Source: Marsupella aquatica
Taxonomy: Eukaryota > Marchantiophyta
Direction of reading: 5' to 3'
DNA: 64,000 bases
Assembly: GCA_973895155.1 (NCBI GenBank)
Contig: OZ316894.1
Coordinates: forward strand, 9,610,001-9,674,000
Part shown: in pieces, positions 13,465 through 23,501 of the stretch
Position numbering within the stretch: the first letter of the stretch is position 1
Layout of the letters: the number at the start of each line of letters is the position of its first letter
Notes under the pieces: model-generated
The model's input: only the letters and a program-made list of their open reading frames with translations
Databases searched by the model: none
What the model was told of the DNA's origin: nothing
Program-made: the position numbers and the translations under genes

Positions 13465-13675
13465 CGTAGACTTGGAGGGAAGTTGCCCTCTCCAGACATC
13501 ACATTCGAAGCCGGAACAGAAGCCTTCCACTGAGATGTACGAGAAATTCAACAGGCACCACGACCGCCTTAGACTAGGAGGGGAAGTTACCCACTCCAGA
13601 CATGGGAATTACATTCAATGCCGGAACAGCCTTCCACTGACATGTACGAGAAATTCAACAGGAACCACAACCACT
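13465..13675. repeat. Two-copy tandem repeat, about 105 bp
   Basis: Both copies hold GGAGGGAAGTT-like, CTCCAGACAT, GCCGGAACAG, CCTTCCACTGA and TGTACGAGAAATTCAACAGG. The second copy starts near 13570. Confidence 0.7.
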
Positions 13676-13767
13676 CCTTGGGAGCTATATGAGATCCAAA
13701 AGGAAATTTGGCCCCATGGCACGAGATTGGGATCGTTCAAGAACAATTGTAGATTAACACCATAATT

Positions 13768-13925
13768 GGCGGGTTGCAACAGCTGAGTTACACACCACAG
13801 CACAAACATGCTGAGTTACAGACCACAGCACAAACATTGGCGGGTGCAATAGCTGAGATGCACACCACAGCACGGACGTTGGCGGGTTGCAATAGCTGAG
13901 TTACACACCACAGCGCAAACATGGC
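13768..13925. repeat. Minisatellite, four copies of about 45 bp
   Basis: Units contain GGCGGGTTGCAA(C/T)AGCTGAG, ACACCACAGC and CAAACATGG-like text. Four partial to full copies lie downstream of the PDF1-like gene. Confidence 0.8.
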
Positions 13926-14086
13926 CGGAAATCTAAATGATGGGCGAGTTGTGCAACTAACAACTACCATCTACTGTAAGGCGGATCCACAGTAACATAG
14001 ACGTTATCGAACACAAGAAGCACACTGCATTTTCAATTAATGCTCTAAAGAAACCACGAAGCAGTTAACATAGTGAACAGATCACA

Positions 14087-15166
14087 CTATGTGCAGGCAG
14101 TGCCTGCAGCGATGGACTCCACATTCTTGGTCTGGAAGGCGAGGGCCTGGGCCTTCGCTGCCTCCGCAGAAACCAAAGCAGCATTGAACAGCGCAACGAC
14201 CTTCATGTGGGAAATTTCGAACGCTCCTCGAATGTAAGAGTTGAGCAGGGAGGTTAACGCAGAGCTCAACAGCTCGTCGAAAGGATCAGTTCCATACTTC
14301 ATCAATCCCTGCAATATTGTAGTTTGCCCGAACGTCTTCGTGGCCTGTTCCCCAAATGCATCTCCAACAGTCGACTCGACTGTGAAGAAACTTGGCCACA
14401 TGTAAGTATGCTCGATCCAGTAGGCAGGACTGCACCCGGCTCCACCAGCCACAAAAGGCACTCCGGTGCTTGGGTAGGGCATCGTGGTAAATTGGCCAGA
14501 TGTCCCTTGCTGAGGATACAGAGATTCCTGCTGAGAATACTTAGACTGTGCGTAGTAACCTTGCTCGTATCTGTGAAGTAAATCGGTCTGCTGATTTGAG
14601 TCCTGATAAACCAAACTGTCGGTCGTAGTGGTGGGCTCCTGCGAAGCTCCAGCGTAAGTGGACTTCGGGTGATAGCCTTTCTTGTATCGACCTTTTACGG
14701 GATCAAACGTGAACTCGTCAGGCTGACTATCTGGCACTGGGTAATAACCATGCTCGTACCTGTGGGCCAAGTCATCCTGATCTGCATTTGTCTGCTCATC
14801 TGAGGTCTGAGAAACCAAACTGACTCCGTTCGTGGTCTTCTGCACACCTCCAGCATATTCAGAGTTCGGGAAATAGCCCAGCTTGTATCGACCTTCTTCG
14901 CGATCCATCGTGTACTCGTCGGGCTCATTATCTGGCTGGTTTCCAGTCGTATACTCCGTCTTCTCTGTGGTCGGGGTGGTAGTGGCATACTCTGGAGGGA
15001 GATGAGTGGTCGTCTCTGCAGGATCCTTCGAAGTGACGTTCAATTTGTCGTCGGTTTGATAGTATGAAGTCGCCGAAAACTTTTCGTGAGTTGTCGCTTC
15101 AGCCGTCAGAGCTGAATCTCCCAGGACGAAAACCATCAACGCCAATGCAATCCACCTCCGACCCAT
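14087..15166 (-). CDS. Secreted PDF1-like protein with RYKxGY repeats
   Basis: A single-exon gene for about 359 residues. The chosen start (15166) gives a signal peptide (MGRRWIALALMVFVLGDSA). An upstream in-frame ATG at 15247 would bury that signal. The middle holds an internal duplication of about 65 residues. Each unit reads PDE(Y/F)T, GRYK(L/K)GY, S-x-YAG, SLV, then HRYE(H/Q)GYY. The C-terminal ~114 residues start CSPAYWIEH and end with LLNSY, an F-x-x-A-L-S-x-x-A segment and AFQTKN. This resembles the C-terminal domain of PROTODERMAL FACTOR 1-like cell-wall proteins (C-x-YW, ASLLNS, AA-x-AQA-x-F-x-x-x-N). Epidermal or wall location is inference from that likeness. The Thr-rich N-terminal third is probably glycosylated. 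It is divergent from the next gene and shares an intergenic region with it. Confidence 0.72.
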   Translation of the reverse strand: MGRRWIALALMVFVLGDSALTAEATTHEKFSATSYYQTDDKLNVTSKDPAETTTHLPPEYATTTPTTEKTEYTTGNQPDNEPDEYTMDREEGRYKLGYFPNSEYAGGVQKTTNGVSLVSQTSDEQTNADQDDLAHRYEHGYYPVPDSQPDEFTFDPVKGRYKKGYHPKSTYAGASQEPTTTTDSLVYQDSNQQTDLLHRYEQGYYAQSKYSQQESLYPQQGTSGQFTTMPYPSTGVPFVAGGAGCSPAYWIEHTYMWPSFFTVESTVGDAFGEQATKTFGQTTILQGLMKYGTDPFDELLSSALTSLLNSYIRGAFEISHMKVVALFNAALVSAEAAKAQALAFQTKNVESIAAGTACT

Positions 15167-15659
15167 ACTGGCAGCTTGGCCCACAGGACCAATATTCTGG
15201 CACGCTTCCTGGCGTCCGCTTCTCCTGTGTGCAGCGTGCTTGCTCACTCTACAGACCCAATAATCTGAAATGCTTCCAGACCTCCTCTGCTCCTGCGTGC
15301 ATCTTTAGCATGGACTTTGAGCTGCGTGGGGTGTAGCTTTAGCGTGAGTGGGATGCAGCTGTGAGCTTGTAGTGAGCTGAGCCGCTCGGCGCGATCTCCA
15401 CAACCCACTCGGATCAGACAAGTCTCCGACAGAATAGGTCGAGTGCGCGGGGGACCCGCAAACTTTGCTTTCAGCCCGCAGTTCTCGCCGTTGGCGCAGC
15501 TTGGAGTCAACCAATCTGTCTTGTCTTCTTCTTCCTGAGACAAGCTCCGCAAGAGCCATGGCGGAAGAACAGCGAAACGGAGGGGCGAGTCAAGGGCGTC
15601 ACAACCATGGAGGAGTCCCACCAGTAAGCCTTTACGGGAAACGTAAGAAAGCACAAGGT
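15167..15659. promoter_or_regulatory. Shared upstream region of a divergent gene pair
   Basis: About 490 bp separate the starts of the PDF1-like gene (-) and the SMP-30-like gene (+). It should contain both promoters and leaders. Alternative ATGs for the plus gene at 15465 and 15558 lie inside it. Open frames on both strands here are shadows of that upstream coding potential. Confidence 0.5.
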
Positions 15660-16946
15660 ATGAAGGTTACAATTTTGCATTCTCTTCCATTGAATGCTGT
15701 AACCACACTGCAGCTCAGAAAATCTACTGTTCTCGCCGTCTTGATCTGTCTATACGTCCTCCTCGTGCATGCTGCTCCCGCTCCCACGGGCGCTACAAGC
15801 ACAAATGCCATAGTCTCAATTGACTCCCGACTTACATACCTTCTACCCGCGGGATTCGTTGGCAACCTCACCCTGAATTTCATCGACACAGTGACCAGCG
15901 ATGGCACCATCGCGGGATCGTTCTCAGCCGCGAAGAAGGCACCGTTCATCTCCTACGATCCCGAGTTTCTGCAGATAATCGGCGAAACTCCAAACTCGCC
16001 ACAGCTCATCGCGCATAGAGACGAGCTCTTCGCCGACGAGGCAGGCGTTTGGGTCCCGGAAAAGAACCAGGTCTGGTTCACGAGTTTCACGGTGAATGAC
16101 GCCAGCAATCTCTCGATCCTCGACCTCGGCACGTCGAAGATCTTCAGGCCGAACACCAGCATTCCAGTCGTCACTCCAAATGGCGGATACTACTTCGAGG
16201 GCAAGGTTTACTTCACCGGCCAAGGCACCACCCCGGTGGAGCCCTGCATTTACGCCATCGACATCCACACCTATGAGACGACGATTGTCATCAATTCCTA
16301 CTTCGGTCTCCGCTTCGGGGGTCCCAACGACGTGACCTGGGCCAGGAGGAAGAGTGGAGATGGTAAGAAGAGCTTCATGTTCTTCACTGATGAACCGGAA
16401 TCGTATATCTACGCTGGTGGTCTGCCCCCGGTGCTCCCCAATGCCGTCTGGAGGTATGATCCGCAGGACGAGAGCATTGTCCCTGTCATAAGCCGAGCAG
16501 ACATCCTCGCCCCGAACGGTGTGGCTGTGAATGCGGATAGCTCGAAGCTGTATGTGACCGATACGCCATTTGCTAACGTGTATTTGCCCGCCGACACGCC
16601 GAGCTCGGGATCCACGGCCATCTTCTCCTTCGACCTCGACGACGATGGCTTCCCGGTGAACAAGCGAATGCTCGGGATATCGAGAAGTGGCATTCCAGAT
16701 GGCATCAAGGTCGACGACGCAGGAAGGATATGGACTGGGGAGGGCGAAGGGATTGTGGTGCGGAATTCGAGAGGCAAGGTCCTCGGTGTCTTCAACTCCG
16801 AGTTCTTTCTGGAGAATTATCAGAATGAACCTGCCATAGCGAATTTCGCACTTGTCGATGACACGCTCGTTGTGCTGGCTATGCAGAGGGTCTGGACATT
16901 GAAGCTGGCCCAGAGGGTCGTTTCTCCTGATAGGTATCGAATGTGA
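15660..16946 (+). CDS. SMP-30/gluconolactonase-like secreted beta-propeller
   Basis: Predicted six-bladed propeller lactonase of the SMP-30/gluconolactonase/LRE family, about 428 residues, no intron. These enzymes open sugar or other lactones with a divalent metal ion. Likely metal ligands, numbered from this start, are E127 (ADEAGVWVPE), N223 (GGPNDVTW), N286 (LAPNGVAVN) and D347 (IPDGIKVDD). I chose the ATG at 15660 because it puts a hydrophobic signal segment (STVLAVLICLYVLLVHA) near the N-terminus. ATGs at 15465 and 15558 would add 65 or 34 residues with no signal character. Phrases such as VWVPEKNQVWFTS, GKVYFTGQG and NSYFGLRFGGPNDVTW are of the kind I associate with fungal members, so acquisition from fungi is possible but untested. 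The substrate is unknown. Confidence 0.8.
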   Translation: MKVTILHSLPLNAVTTLQLRKSTVLAVLICLYVLLVHAAPAPTGATSTNAIVSIDSRLTYLLPAGFVGNLTLNFIDTVTSDGTIAGSFSAAKKAPFISYDPEFLQIIGETPNSPQLIAHRDELFADEAGVWVPEKNQVWFTSFTVNDASNLSILDLGTSKIFRPNTSIPVVTPNGGYYFEGKVYFTGQGTTPVEPCIYAIDIHTYETTIVINSYFGLRFGGPNDVTWARRKSGDGKKSFMFFTDEPESYIYAGGLPPVLPNAVWRYDPQDESIVPVISRADILAPNGVAVNADSSKLYVTDTPFANVYLPADTPSSGSTAIFSFDLDDDGFPVNKRMLGISRSGIPDGIKVDDAGRIWTGEGEGIVVRNSRGKVLGVFNSEFFLENYQNEPAIANFALVDDTLVVLAMQRVWTLKLAQRVVSPDRYRM

Positions 16947-16984
16947 AGGGAGTTCTGATTTGAGGCGTACTAGAATGCCTGTGT

Positions 16985-17360
16985 TTGGAAGATGCATCAA
17001 TGAATCGTGTTCGGGAGATTTATGTCCAACTTTTGTGGCAGCAGTCATGATGGACATTTGACCACTCATCCCTCGGTTCCCAACAGATACTTCAATCTGG
17101 TGGGTTTGCAAGATGAAATGCATCAATGAATTGTGTTCAGGAGATTAATGTCCAACTTTTATGGCAGCAGTCATGATGGACAGTTGACCTCCCAATCCCT
17201 CATTTCCAATCAGATACTTCAAATTGGTGTGTTTGCAAGTTAAGATGCATCAATGAATCGTGTTCGGAAGATTAATGTCCAACTTTTATGGCAGCAGCCG
17301 TTGATCTCCCAATCCCTCGTTTCCAATCAGATACTTCAATTTGGTTGGTTTGCAAGTTCT
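16985..17360. repeat. Three-copy tandem repeat, about 122 bp unit
   Basis: Units at about 16990-17110, 17111-17240 and 17241-17360. Each holds GATGCATCAATGAAT-GTGTTC, ATGTCCAACTTTT, GGCAGCAG, TCCCTC-TTCC and CAGATACTTCAA. They begin just past the stop codon of the SMP-30-like gene, so its 3' untranslated region may run through them. Confidence 0.85.
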
Positions 17361-18049
17361 GGGGCTCACAGAGGGAGGGACACAGGGTGCATTCTTCTGG
17401 ATTTATTGGCACAGGAGGGACTGTCAAAAAGAGGCAGCACCTCCTACTGTGGCTCAACTGATAAGACACATCAAAATTTGAGCCTTGACTAGTTGCCAAG
17501 AAAGGAAATCATGTGCCAAATCACCGCTTGTAAGGTGAATAATGTCTACCAACAAGCGGCATCCATGCAATTTTCGGTATCGGATTGTTGCCATGTAAGG
17601 CTATCATTTGCCAAATCAACACTTGAAAGGCCAATCAAATGGCGTCCATGCAAACTCCTGTATCTATGTGTTGCCTGTCAAGGAACTCGATCAGACACCA
17701 AGTGGCCCCTCGTCTGGTGCATGATGTCTATTATCAGGTTGGCGTCAGTCCTCTGTATCCACAGTGCCCACGTACAGATTGAGTTTCATCGAAGGGATGA
17801 TTGGAATTTTCAGCTATACCGCATACTGGAATGATGAACTCTTCTGTCTAAAGTGAACGTCCAGACATCCCTCTTTACATAAACAATGTACAGTGAGATC
17901 TGGGTGCGAGGAGCAGAAAATTTGAAACCGCTGATCTCGTCCATACAGGATACCAAATGGTAGAATGCTCGGATTCCACCGGATGTATGATGACCACAGG
18001 CTGGCGTACAGTATCCACGGATCCCACGGCAGTAAGAGCCGTGGACTAC
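17361..18049. other. Intergenic, left flank of the hAT insertion
   Basis: No gene recognised. The stretch ends at the target duplication of the large transposon. Confidence 0.5.
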
Positions 18050-18057
18050 CCTGAATG
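18050..18057. repeat. Target-site duplication, left (CCTGAATG)
   Basis: Eight bases CCTGAATG lie directly before the element and recur directly after it at 29615-29622. Eight base pairs is the standard duplication size of hAT transposons. Confidence 0.85.
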
Positions 18058-18125
18058 CCCGGTTTAATCTGACGGGCACCTTGACGCCTTGTCGGGCACG
18101 TCAAATCGTCAAATGACGGCCCGAA
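18058..18125 (+). repeat. Left terminal and subterminal repeats of the hAT
   Basis: Starts CCCGGTTTAATCTGACGGGC and continues with several TGACGGGC, CGGGCA and CGTCAAA-like words. The right end read inward starts CCCGGTTTGACC and also has GCCCGTCAAA-type words. Only the first eight bases are a strict terminal inverted repeat. Confidence 0.75.
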
Positions 18126-18139
18126 AACACGCAATTTGA

Positions 18140-18790
18140 CGTATATTCCTGAAGATTCTCCCGAACGAACCCCGACTTCCCCGGACCTTTCGCGAACACC
18201 TCCCGAGCACCCCGGACCTGAACCCGAACTCCCCCTGACCCGAACCCGGACTCCCGGGCCCTTCCCGGACCCTCCCCGGACCCTCCCGGGCCTTTCCCGA
18301 AACCTCGCCGGACCCTCCCCCGAACACTCCCCGGACTCTCGGGCCTTTCCCGGACCCTCCCCGGACCCCCACCCGAACCCTCCCCGGACCCCCACCCGAA
18401 CCCTGCCCGGACCCTTCCGGGGCCGGCCGGGGTAAAGGTGGCCCGGGGGACGGGATTCGGGGAACCGGGGACGGGGGGCATTCGGGGAAGAGGATTCGGG
18501 GAACCGGGGAAGGGGGGGCGGGAAAGGGGGGCCGGGATTCGGGGATTTGGGGAACGGGGTTCGGGGAACGGGGTTTGGGGAACGAGGTAGGGGGTTCGGG
18601 GAACGGGGTTTGGGGAACGAGGTAGGGGGTTCGGGGAAGGGGGTTCGGGTAGGGGGTTCGGGGATGCGGGGAACGGGGTTCGGGGAACGGGGTGCGGGGT
18701 TCGGGGAACGGGGTGCGGGGTTCGGGGACGGGGCTCGGGAATTGGTGGCCGGGGAAGAGTTAGAGGCGGGATTAGGGTTAGGGGCGCGAG
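18140..18790. repeat. GC-rich left tract: C-rich then G-rich minisatellite
   Basis: From about 18150 to 18432 the plus strand is C-rich (CCCCGGACCC, CCCGAACC words). From 18433 to 18790 it turns G-rich (GGGGAACGGGGTTCGG words), ending in ATTAGGGTTA words. The two halves are roughly complementary and could fold on each other. The G-rich part has many runs of four Gs, so G-quadruplexes are likely. Confidence 0.8.
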
Positions 18791-18968
18791 ATTAGGGTTA
18801 AGGGAGGCGCAATTAGGGTTAGGATCAAAGATTAAGAGTTTTAAGAGAGGATAAGAAGTAGATGATTTAGTATAAGTAGGAATAACTAATTCATTTCACT
18901 AATCCAAAGTCTCATTGTGTTTCTCTCTCTTGTGGTTTAGCATTAGGGAGAGATCGGAGGGATACATT

Positions 18969-19033
18969 GGAACTCTTGTACGCGCATGCTTTGAGCTCGG
19001 CTCGGTCTGCGATAATTCGTACGAGAAGTTCCT
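18969..19033 (+). repeat. Conserved-core hairpin L1
   Basis: Arms GGAACTCTTGTACG and CGTACGAGAAGTTCC pair almost fully. The core between them holds GCATGCTTTGAG and CTCGGTCTGCGA. Inside the core CGCA pairs with TGCG and GAGC with GCTC. Confidence 0.8.
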
Positions 19034-19067
19034 TATATCGCCTTAACAACTTTGCATCATTGTTTTG

Positions 19068-19186
19068 TTTGAAAGTGAACTACTTGCGAGTAAAGAGATA
19101 CCCATGTGCATATGCTTAGAGCTTTGGCTCGGTCTATGACATTTCATATGGGTATCACGATTTCTCATACATATGTTCACTTCAAA
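19068..19186 (+). repeat. Conserved-core hairpin L2 (compensatory changes)
   Basis: Imperfect arms of about 40 bp from TTTGAAAGTGAAC to GTTCACTTCAAA surround the same core. Here the inner stem is CATA/TATG instead of CGCA/TGCG: both strands changed together, keeping pairing. GAGC still pairs with GCTC. Confidence 0.8.
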
Positions 19187-19240
19187 GATAAACTATTGTG
19201 AAGTTATAGATATTACATAACATAGGTTGAAGTAGGGATG

Positions 19241-19342
19241 TTGACAAATATAAGAATTTGGGAAACTTTCCTGCGCATGCTTTGAGCTTAGGCCCAGTCT
19301 GCGATAATTCAGGAAAGTAACCCATTGTACTATATTTGTTAT
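19241..19342 (+). repeat. Conserved-core hairpin L3
   Basis: Arms of about 33 bp run from TTGACAAATATA to TATATTTGTTAT; nine base pairs next to the core (ACTTTCCTG/CAGGAAAGT) are perfect. The core holds GCGCATGCTTTGAG and TCTGCGATAATT. The 3' arm ends about 60 bases before the transposase ATG. Confidence 0.8.
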
Positions 19343-19399
19343 ATTCACAAAATCAAAAGAATCAACCCTTTTATTTTTTTACCATTGAGAGTCGTAACA

Positions 19400-22302
19400 A
19401 TGTCCGATGAAGAGGATTCGCATGAAACTGGATATCATTCCACTACTCCCAGGCCTGGTCCAACTCGTGTGCAAGAACACCCTTCAAAACAATCTCCAGT
19501 GTGGAGATATTTTGAACGATGTGATGCGCCTTCAACATGTCATGATGTCAATCGTATCTATCGAAGATGCAAGTATTGTTTAACATACGTTACTCATCAT
19601 GCAACACGAGCAAAGGCGCATTTGATGGGAAACATCCAAAAAGGGGATGCGCCCCCTTGCATGCAACTCTATGGTGTCGTCGATTTGGATGCCATCAACA
19701 TTATGTACAATGTGATAAAGGTTCCACCGACCTTAAACTACAAACGACGAGATGGAAGTCATATCTTGCGGGATGTGAGAGGTCGTAGGCCAAGCGTTGG
19801 AAGTTCATATTCGCAAGCATCCACACGAGGGTCAAACTATGTTGACATGGATGATACACATGTAAGGGAAGGAGATAGGCCAGTAAATCTTCCTAACCCA
19901 ATTATGGATGCCTATCAAATTCCAAATAGAACAAATTTGGATAAGCTTTGGGCGAAAGCTTTCTACACCAATGGTATTCCATTCAATGTTTCAAATAATC
20001 CTTTTTTTCGAGAAGCAGTCATAGAGACTTCAAAAGGGATTGTCAATGGTTATTCTCTACCTACGATGCGAAGTTTGCGATTGAAATTATTGGAAGACAG
20101 TAAGGAGGATCTCACAAAGGACATGACGCAAACTTTAAAGGAGGCAAAACCTTATGGGTATTCTCTTTCTTCAGATGGATGGGAAAACGTCCGAAGAGAA
20201 CCTTTGATGAATGTCATGTTGTTGACTTCTAAAGGTGACTTCTTCTTGGATAGTTGGAATGCTGCGCAAGCTGACAAGAAAGATGGGAAATATCTTGGCG
20301 ACATGTGGTTGAAATACATTGAGGATATTGGTGCAGATCATATTATTCAAATTGTAACTGATGGAGCACCCGCAAATCGCGTAGCAGGTTGTGAGGTAGT
20401 CATGAAAAAGTATCCTCATGTCACTTGGAGCTGGTGTGCTGCCCACGTGTTTAATTTGCTGCTAGAGGATATGTGTGGTCACAAGCGTGTAGTGGTAGAT
20501 GATGTTGGACAGAATCCATTCCAAAAGATTTTTAAACGGTTGAGGTGGATAGTAAAAGCAGTTTCATCATCGCAAAAGCTTTCTGCAATATTTGCAAGAA
20601 AATCTCCTGACAAAAAACTGTTGAATCCAAATGCAACTAGATTTGCGACCAATTTCCTAATGGCACAAAGAGCGTTGGAGCTAAGAGGAGCTTTACAACA
20701 GATGGTCATTGATGATAATTGGCAGTCTTATCGTGATAGACTTCCATTGCGACCAAAATCAGCTGGACACATGACGAGGGGAAAGGCAGACGAACTTAAA
20801 ATGTGGATACAGCAAGATACATTTTGGGTTGAAGTGAAGGATACAGTTAAATTCTTTACTCTGTTGGTCAAGATGTTGCGAGAATTTGATGGTGATTCTC
20901 CGCAATCAGGTTGGTTGTATTGGAGTTTGAAAAGAGGGATTGATGTTTTGAAAGCAAGCATGGAGGATTGTCCATTGGTAACAGAGGTATTGAAACCGAA
21001 GATACTAAAAGTGTATTTGGATCGAAAAAAATCTCTTACCACTGATTTCATGCTAGCGGCAGCATATCTCAATCCCCAAATGTTTTTTGATGAGGACATA
21101 GATGTCGCTGGAGATCCAGAACTCTACAGGGTTTCAGTGAATACATTGCTAGATATTCAGAACAACAGGTGAAGGAGGGGATCAACCATGATCGCGACGT
21201 CAGAGAACTTATTTCTGCCATCCACAGTCAAGCCATTGACGCCCAAAAAAAAAATCCCAACACATCAATAGCGATGGGAGCCGCCCAATCAAGTATAGGT
21301 AATGTCAGTCCAGCAGAGTGGTGGCATGCGTATGGTGCAGATTATAAACATTTGAGAATCCTGGCGCGAAGAATCTTACACCAAAAAGTGTGCGCATCAG
21401 CTTGCGAGCGAAACTGGAGTTCGTATGGATTTATACATTCCAAAAGTCGCAATCGATTGACAAATGATCGAGCAAAAGATTTGGTGTTTGTATTTACAAA
21501 CATGAGGGTAGAGAAAGGGCTCACAAATGTTCGAAACCCGCATACGTTTATATATGAACGTTATGACCAAAGAAGAAGAACAAATGATGGACCTAGACCT
21601 ATCTCCATGGAGTTGTGCAGCAATGAAGAGTACGATGCAACACGTGCGGCTCTTGGTGAAGAAGATGTCGAAGATTATGATACAATTGATGATGCTGATG
21701 AATTGCTACACGGATTTTCACTGGATAAGGATAGTGAGTTCTTGACTCGTATTCCACCAGATACAGACATCACTGCTGCAGAGGAATGGGAGAATGAAAT
21801 GGATTTGGAGATGTATCCTACAATTGATGAATCGCAAATCCAAGACGAGGAAGATGCATCACTGGACAGAAACTTTGTGATGCCTTCCCAACCAAGGTCA
21901 CCTTGGTCGAACTTTGCGAATGATGTTGACACAAGCAGACCATATTTCAACGAGCAACGCACAGGCACAGCAGGGCATCCGACGAATGGAAGGACATCAA
22001 CCTTTTTTCATGGATACAATCATGAAGGTCAAACTTCAAACGACCCACATGCAAACTGGCAACACCATGCAGGTCCACCCTTGAATGCGTATGCAGGGCC
22101 AAGTGTCATGAATCCATATACGTCGAACAGGCCTATTGGCCTTGGTGGGTTTCGAGGAATATCATCATTTCAAGAAACATCGCACAATGTTCAGTCACAC
22201 AATCGTGATCCACTCAGTTGGGGCGACAAACAAGACGAGTGGAATGCGCTTTTGTGCAAAAATCTTAACAACAATGCACGAAATTTCTCTTCACAGCCTT
22301 GA
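19400..22302 (+). CDS. hAT transposase (BED-like finger, DUF659, dimerisation)
   Basis: Cuts and moves the element. The chosen ATG (19400, MSDEEDSHETG) follows hairpin L3; the frame is open upstream but encodes nothing family-like. N-terminus: a BED-like finger, W35 with C57-x2-C60 and histidines at 66-74. Residues 190-350 form the DUF659/RNase-H-like core: SDGW with D259, TDGAPANRVAGC with D321, and CAAH with C346 and H349. The C-terminal hAT dimerisation region reads SPAEWWHAYG, then CASACERNWSSYGFIHSKSRN. The frame breaks at 21170. A 59-base intron (21169-21227, AG/GTGAAG to CCACAG/T) restores it exactly and gives about 947 residues. The alternative is a true one-base frameshift, because the skipped stretch also reads like protein. 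Confidence 0.85.
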
Positions 22303-22589
22303 AGCATCTTTTCATTAGGATAATATCAAGTGTTGCTACTCTTATATTGTCGTATCTGACATAGACAAAATTATAAACAATTATATTTTTTGTAACATGA
22401 TTGTATTGTCTTGCAGTGTGTTTATTATTGTACAATGATTGAATAATTTATTTGTATTTGCATTTGAGAATGCCATAGAGACACACCAACGCAACATGTT
22501 TTCCAAATCTCCAACACTGACTATTTCAAAGTACCTTGTTGTTGGCCATAGCAGCCGTAGTCCATACTAGCCCCCTCCATTAATTGGTT
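22303..22589. other. Downstream of transposase, AT-rich 3' region
   Basis: AT-rich and without coding potential. The transposase transcript probably ends here; AATAAT- and ATTATT-rich text near 22430-22455 is compatible with a plant polyadenylation region. Confidence 0.4.
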
Positions 22590-22725
22590 AGTTCATTTCA
22601 CTATGCGAAGATTTAGTCCAGCAATAGAGCACCGTCATATTCAATAATAATGAGGTCGAGAGGACCTCATTATTGGACCTGAGAATGTCATTGCTTGAAT
22701 AAACCTTCTCGTAATAAAATAAACT
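22590..22725. repeat. Nested palindrome A
   Basis: Outer arms 22590-22625 and 22690-22725 pair imperfectly (AGTTCATTTC..AGCAAT with ATTGCTTGAATAAACC..AAACT). An inner arm, TAATAATGAGGTC against GACCTCATTATT around a 5-base loop, is near perfect. Confidence 0.75.
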
Positions 22726-22799
22726 TAGTTGAACTTGAAGTTGTAATGAGGGCCCATTTTTGGGGTGGGTGAATGTCGTTGACCGTAGCAGCTGCACTA

Positions 22800-22909
22800 C
22801 TTGAAGTTGGGCAGAGTTTATATGACTATGAGAGAAGTTGTGAAATGAACACATCGCCTACATAATCAGTAACCTTCTCATAATCATATAAACCCCGTTC
22901 AACTTGAAG
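22800..22909. repeat. Palindrome B
   Basis: Arms 22800-22839 and 22871-22909. CTTGAAGTTG, GTTTATATGA and TATGAGA are mirrored by TCTCATA, TCATATAAAC and CAACTTGAAG. The arm sequence is a relative of palindromes A, C and D. Confidence 0.8.
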
Positions 22910-23052
22910 TTGTAATGAGGGCCCATTGGTGGCCAAGGAGAGCAATGTCATGATGATGATCAGACACGGTCACGGGGATTCCGCAAGATCGGTCACCAAA
23001 TTGATATGCAGACGCAAAATACAATCACCAATTTCAAGTCAAAGTTCACCCG

Positions 23053-23307
23053 TTTATATCCTCTCCTGTCCGAATTCCAATTCGAGCTTGGACACCCTCT
23101 CGTCAGCAGGTCTCCACCCTTTCAGTTGCTCCTCACGCGAACCTCTGGATTCCTCAAACACTATGAATGATGCATTGAAATAAAATAGGTTCGAGGATTC
23201 TAGAGACTGCTATCTTGGTTTGCGTGAAGAGCAACTGCAATGGTGGAGACCAGCTGACGAGAGGATGTCCAAGCTCGAATTGGAATTCAGAAAGGAGAGG
23301 ATATAAA
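23053..23307. repeat. Long hairpin: inverted duplication of a coding-like fragment
   Basis: Arms 23053-23143 and 23217-23307 match at 83 of 91 positions by my count. An inner stem (CCTCAAAC region against GTTCGAGG region) continues towards a loop of about 29 bases. Read toward its stop, each arm encodes a similar peptide, REEQL(K/Q)..RPADER, then SKLELEF, ending at ERI and a TAA stop. It looks like the tail of a coiled-coil gene captured twice in opposite orientation. Most differences between the arms change the residue, so neither arm is a working gene. Confidence 0.85.
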
Positions 23308-23365
23308 CATGCAATTGTGCGAATTAATGTCATAGGCCGTAGTAGCCGTACTCCAGTAATTGGTC

Positions 23366-23501
23366 AGTTCATTTCATTATCAGAAGATTTATTCAAGCAA
23401 CGGAGCACGAACATATTCAATAATAACAAAGTCAGGAGGACCTGAAATATTGACCTGAGAGTGCCATTGCTTGAATAAACCTTCTCATAATGAAAAAAAC
23501 T
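23366..23501. repeat. Palindrome C
   Basis: Arms 23366-23400 and 23467-23501 match at about 31 of 35 positions (TTATTCAAGCAA against TTGCTTGAATAAA). The text is closely related to palindrome A. Confidence 0.75.

Noticed and set aside
15924-17126. 400-codon open frame on the minus strand
   Set aside because: Antisense shadow of the GC-rich SMP-30-like gene; its product lacks any motif while the plus strand has a clear family match.
18050-18058. A 9-bp rather than 8-bp target duplication (an extra C matches)
   Set aside because: The C is the first base of CCCGGTTT; only the 8-bp reading leaves symmetrical ends, and 8 bp is normal for hAT.
18101-18795. Gly/Arg-rich open frames over the left GC tract
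   Set aside because: Same reason: products of the minisatellite, not genes.
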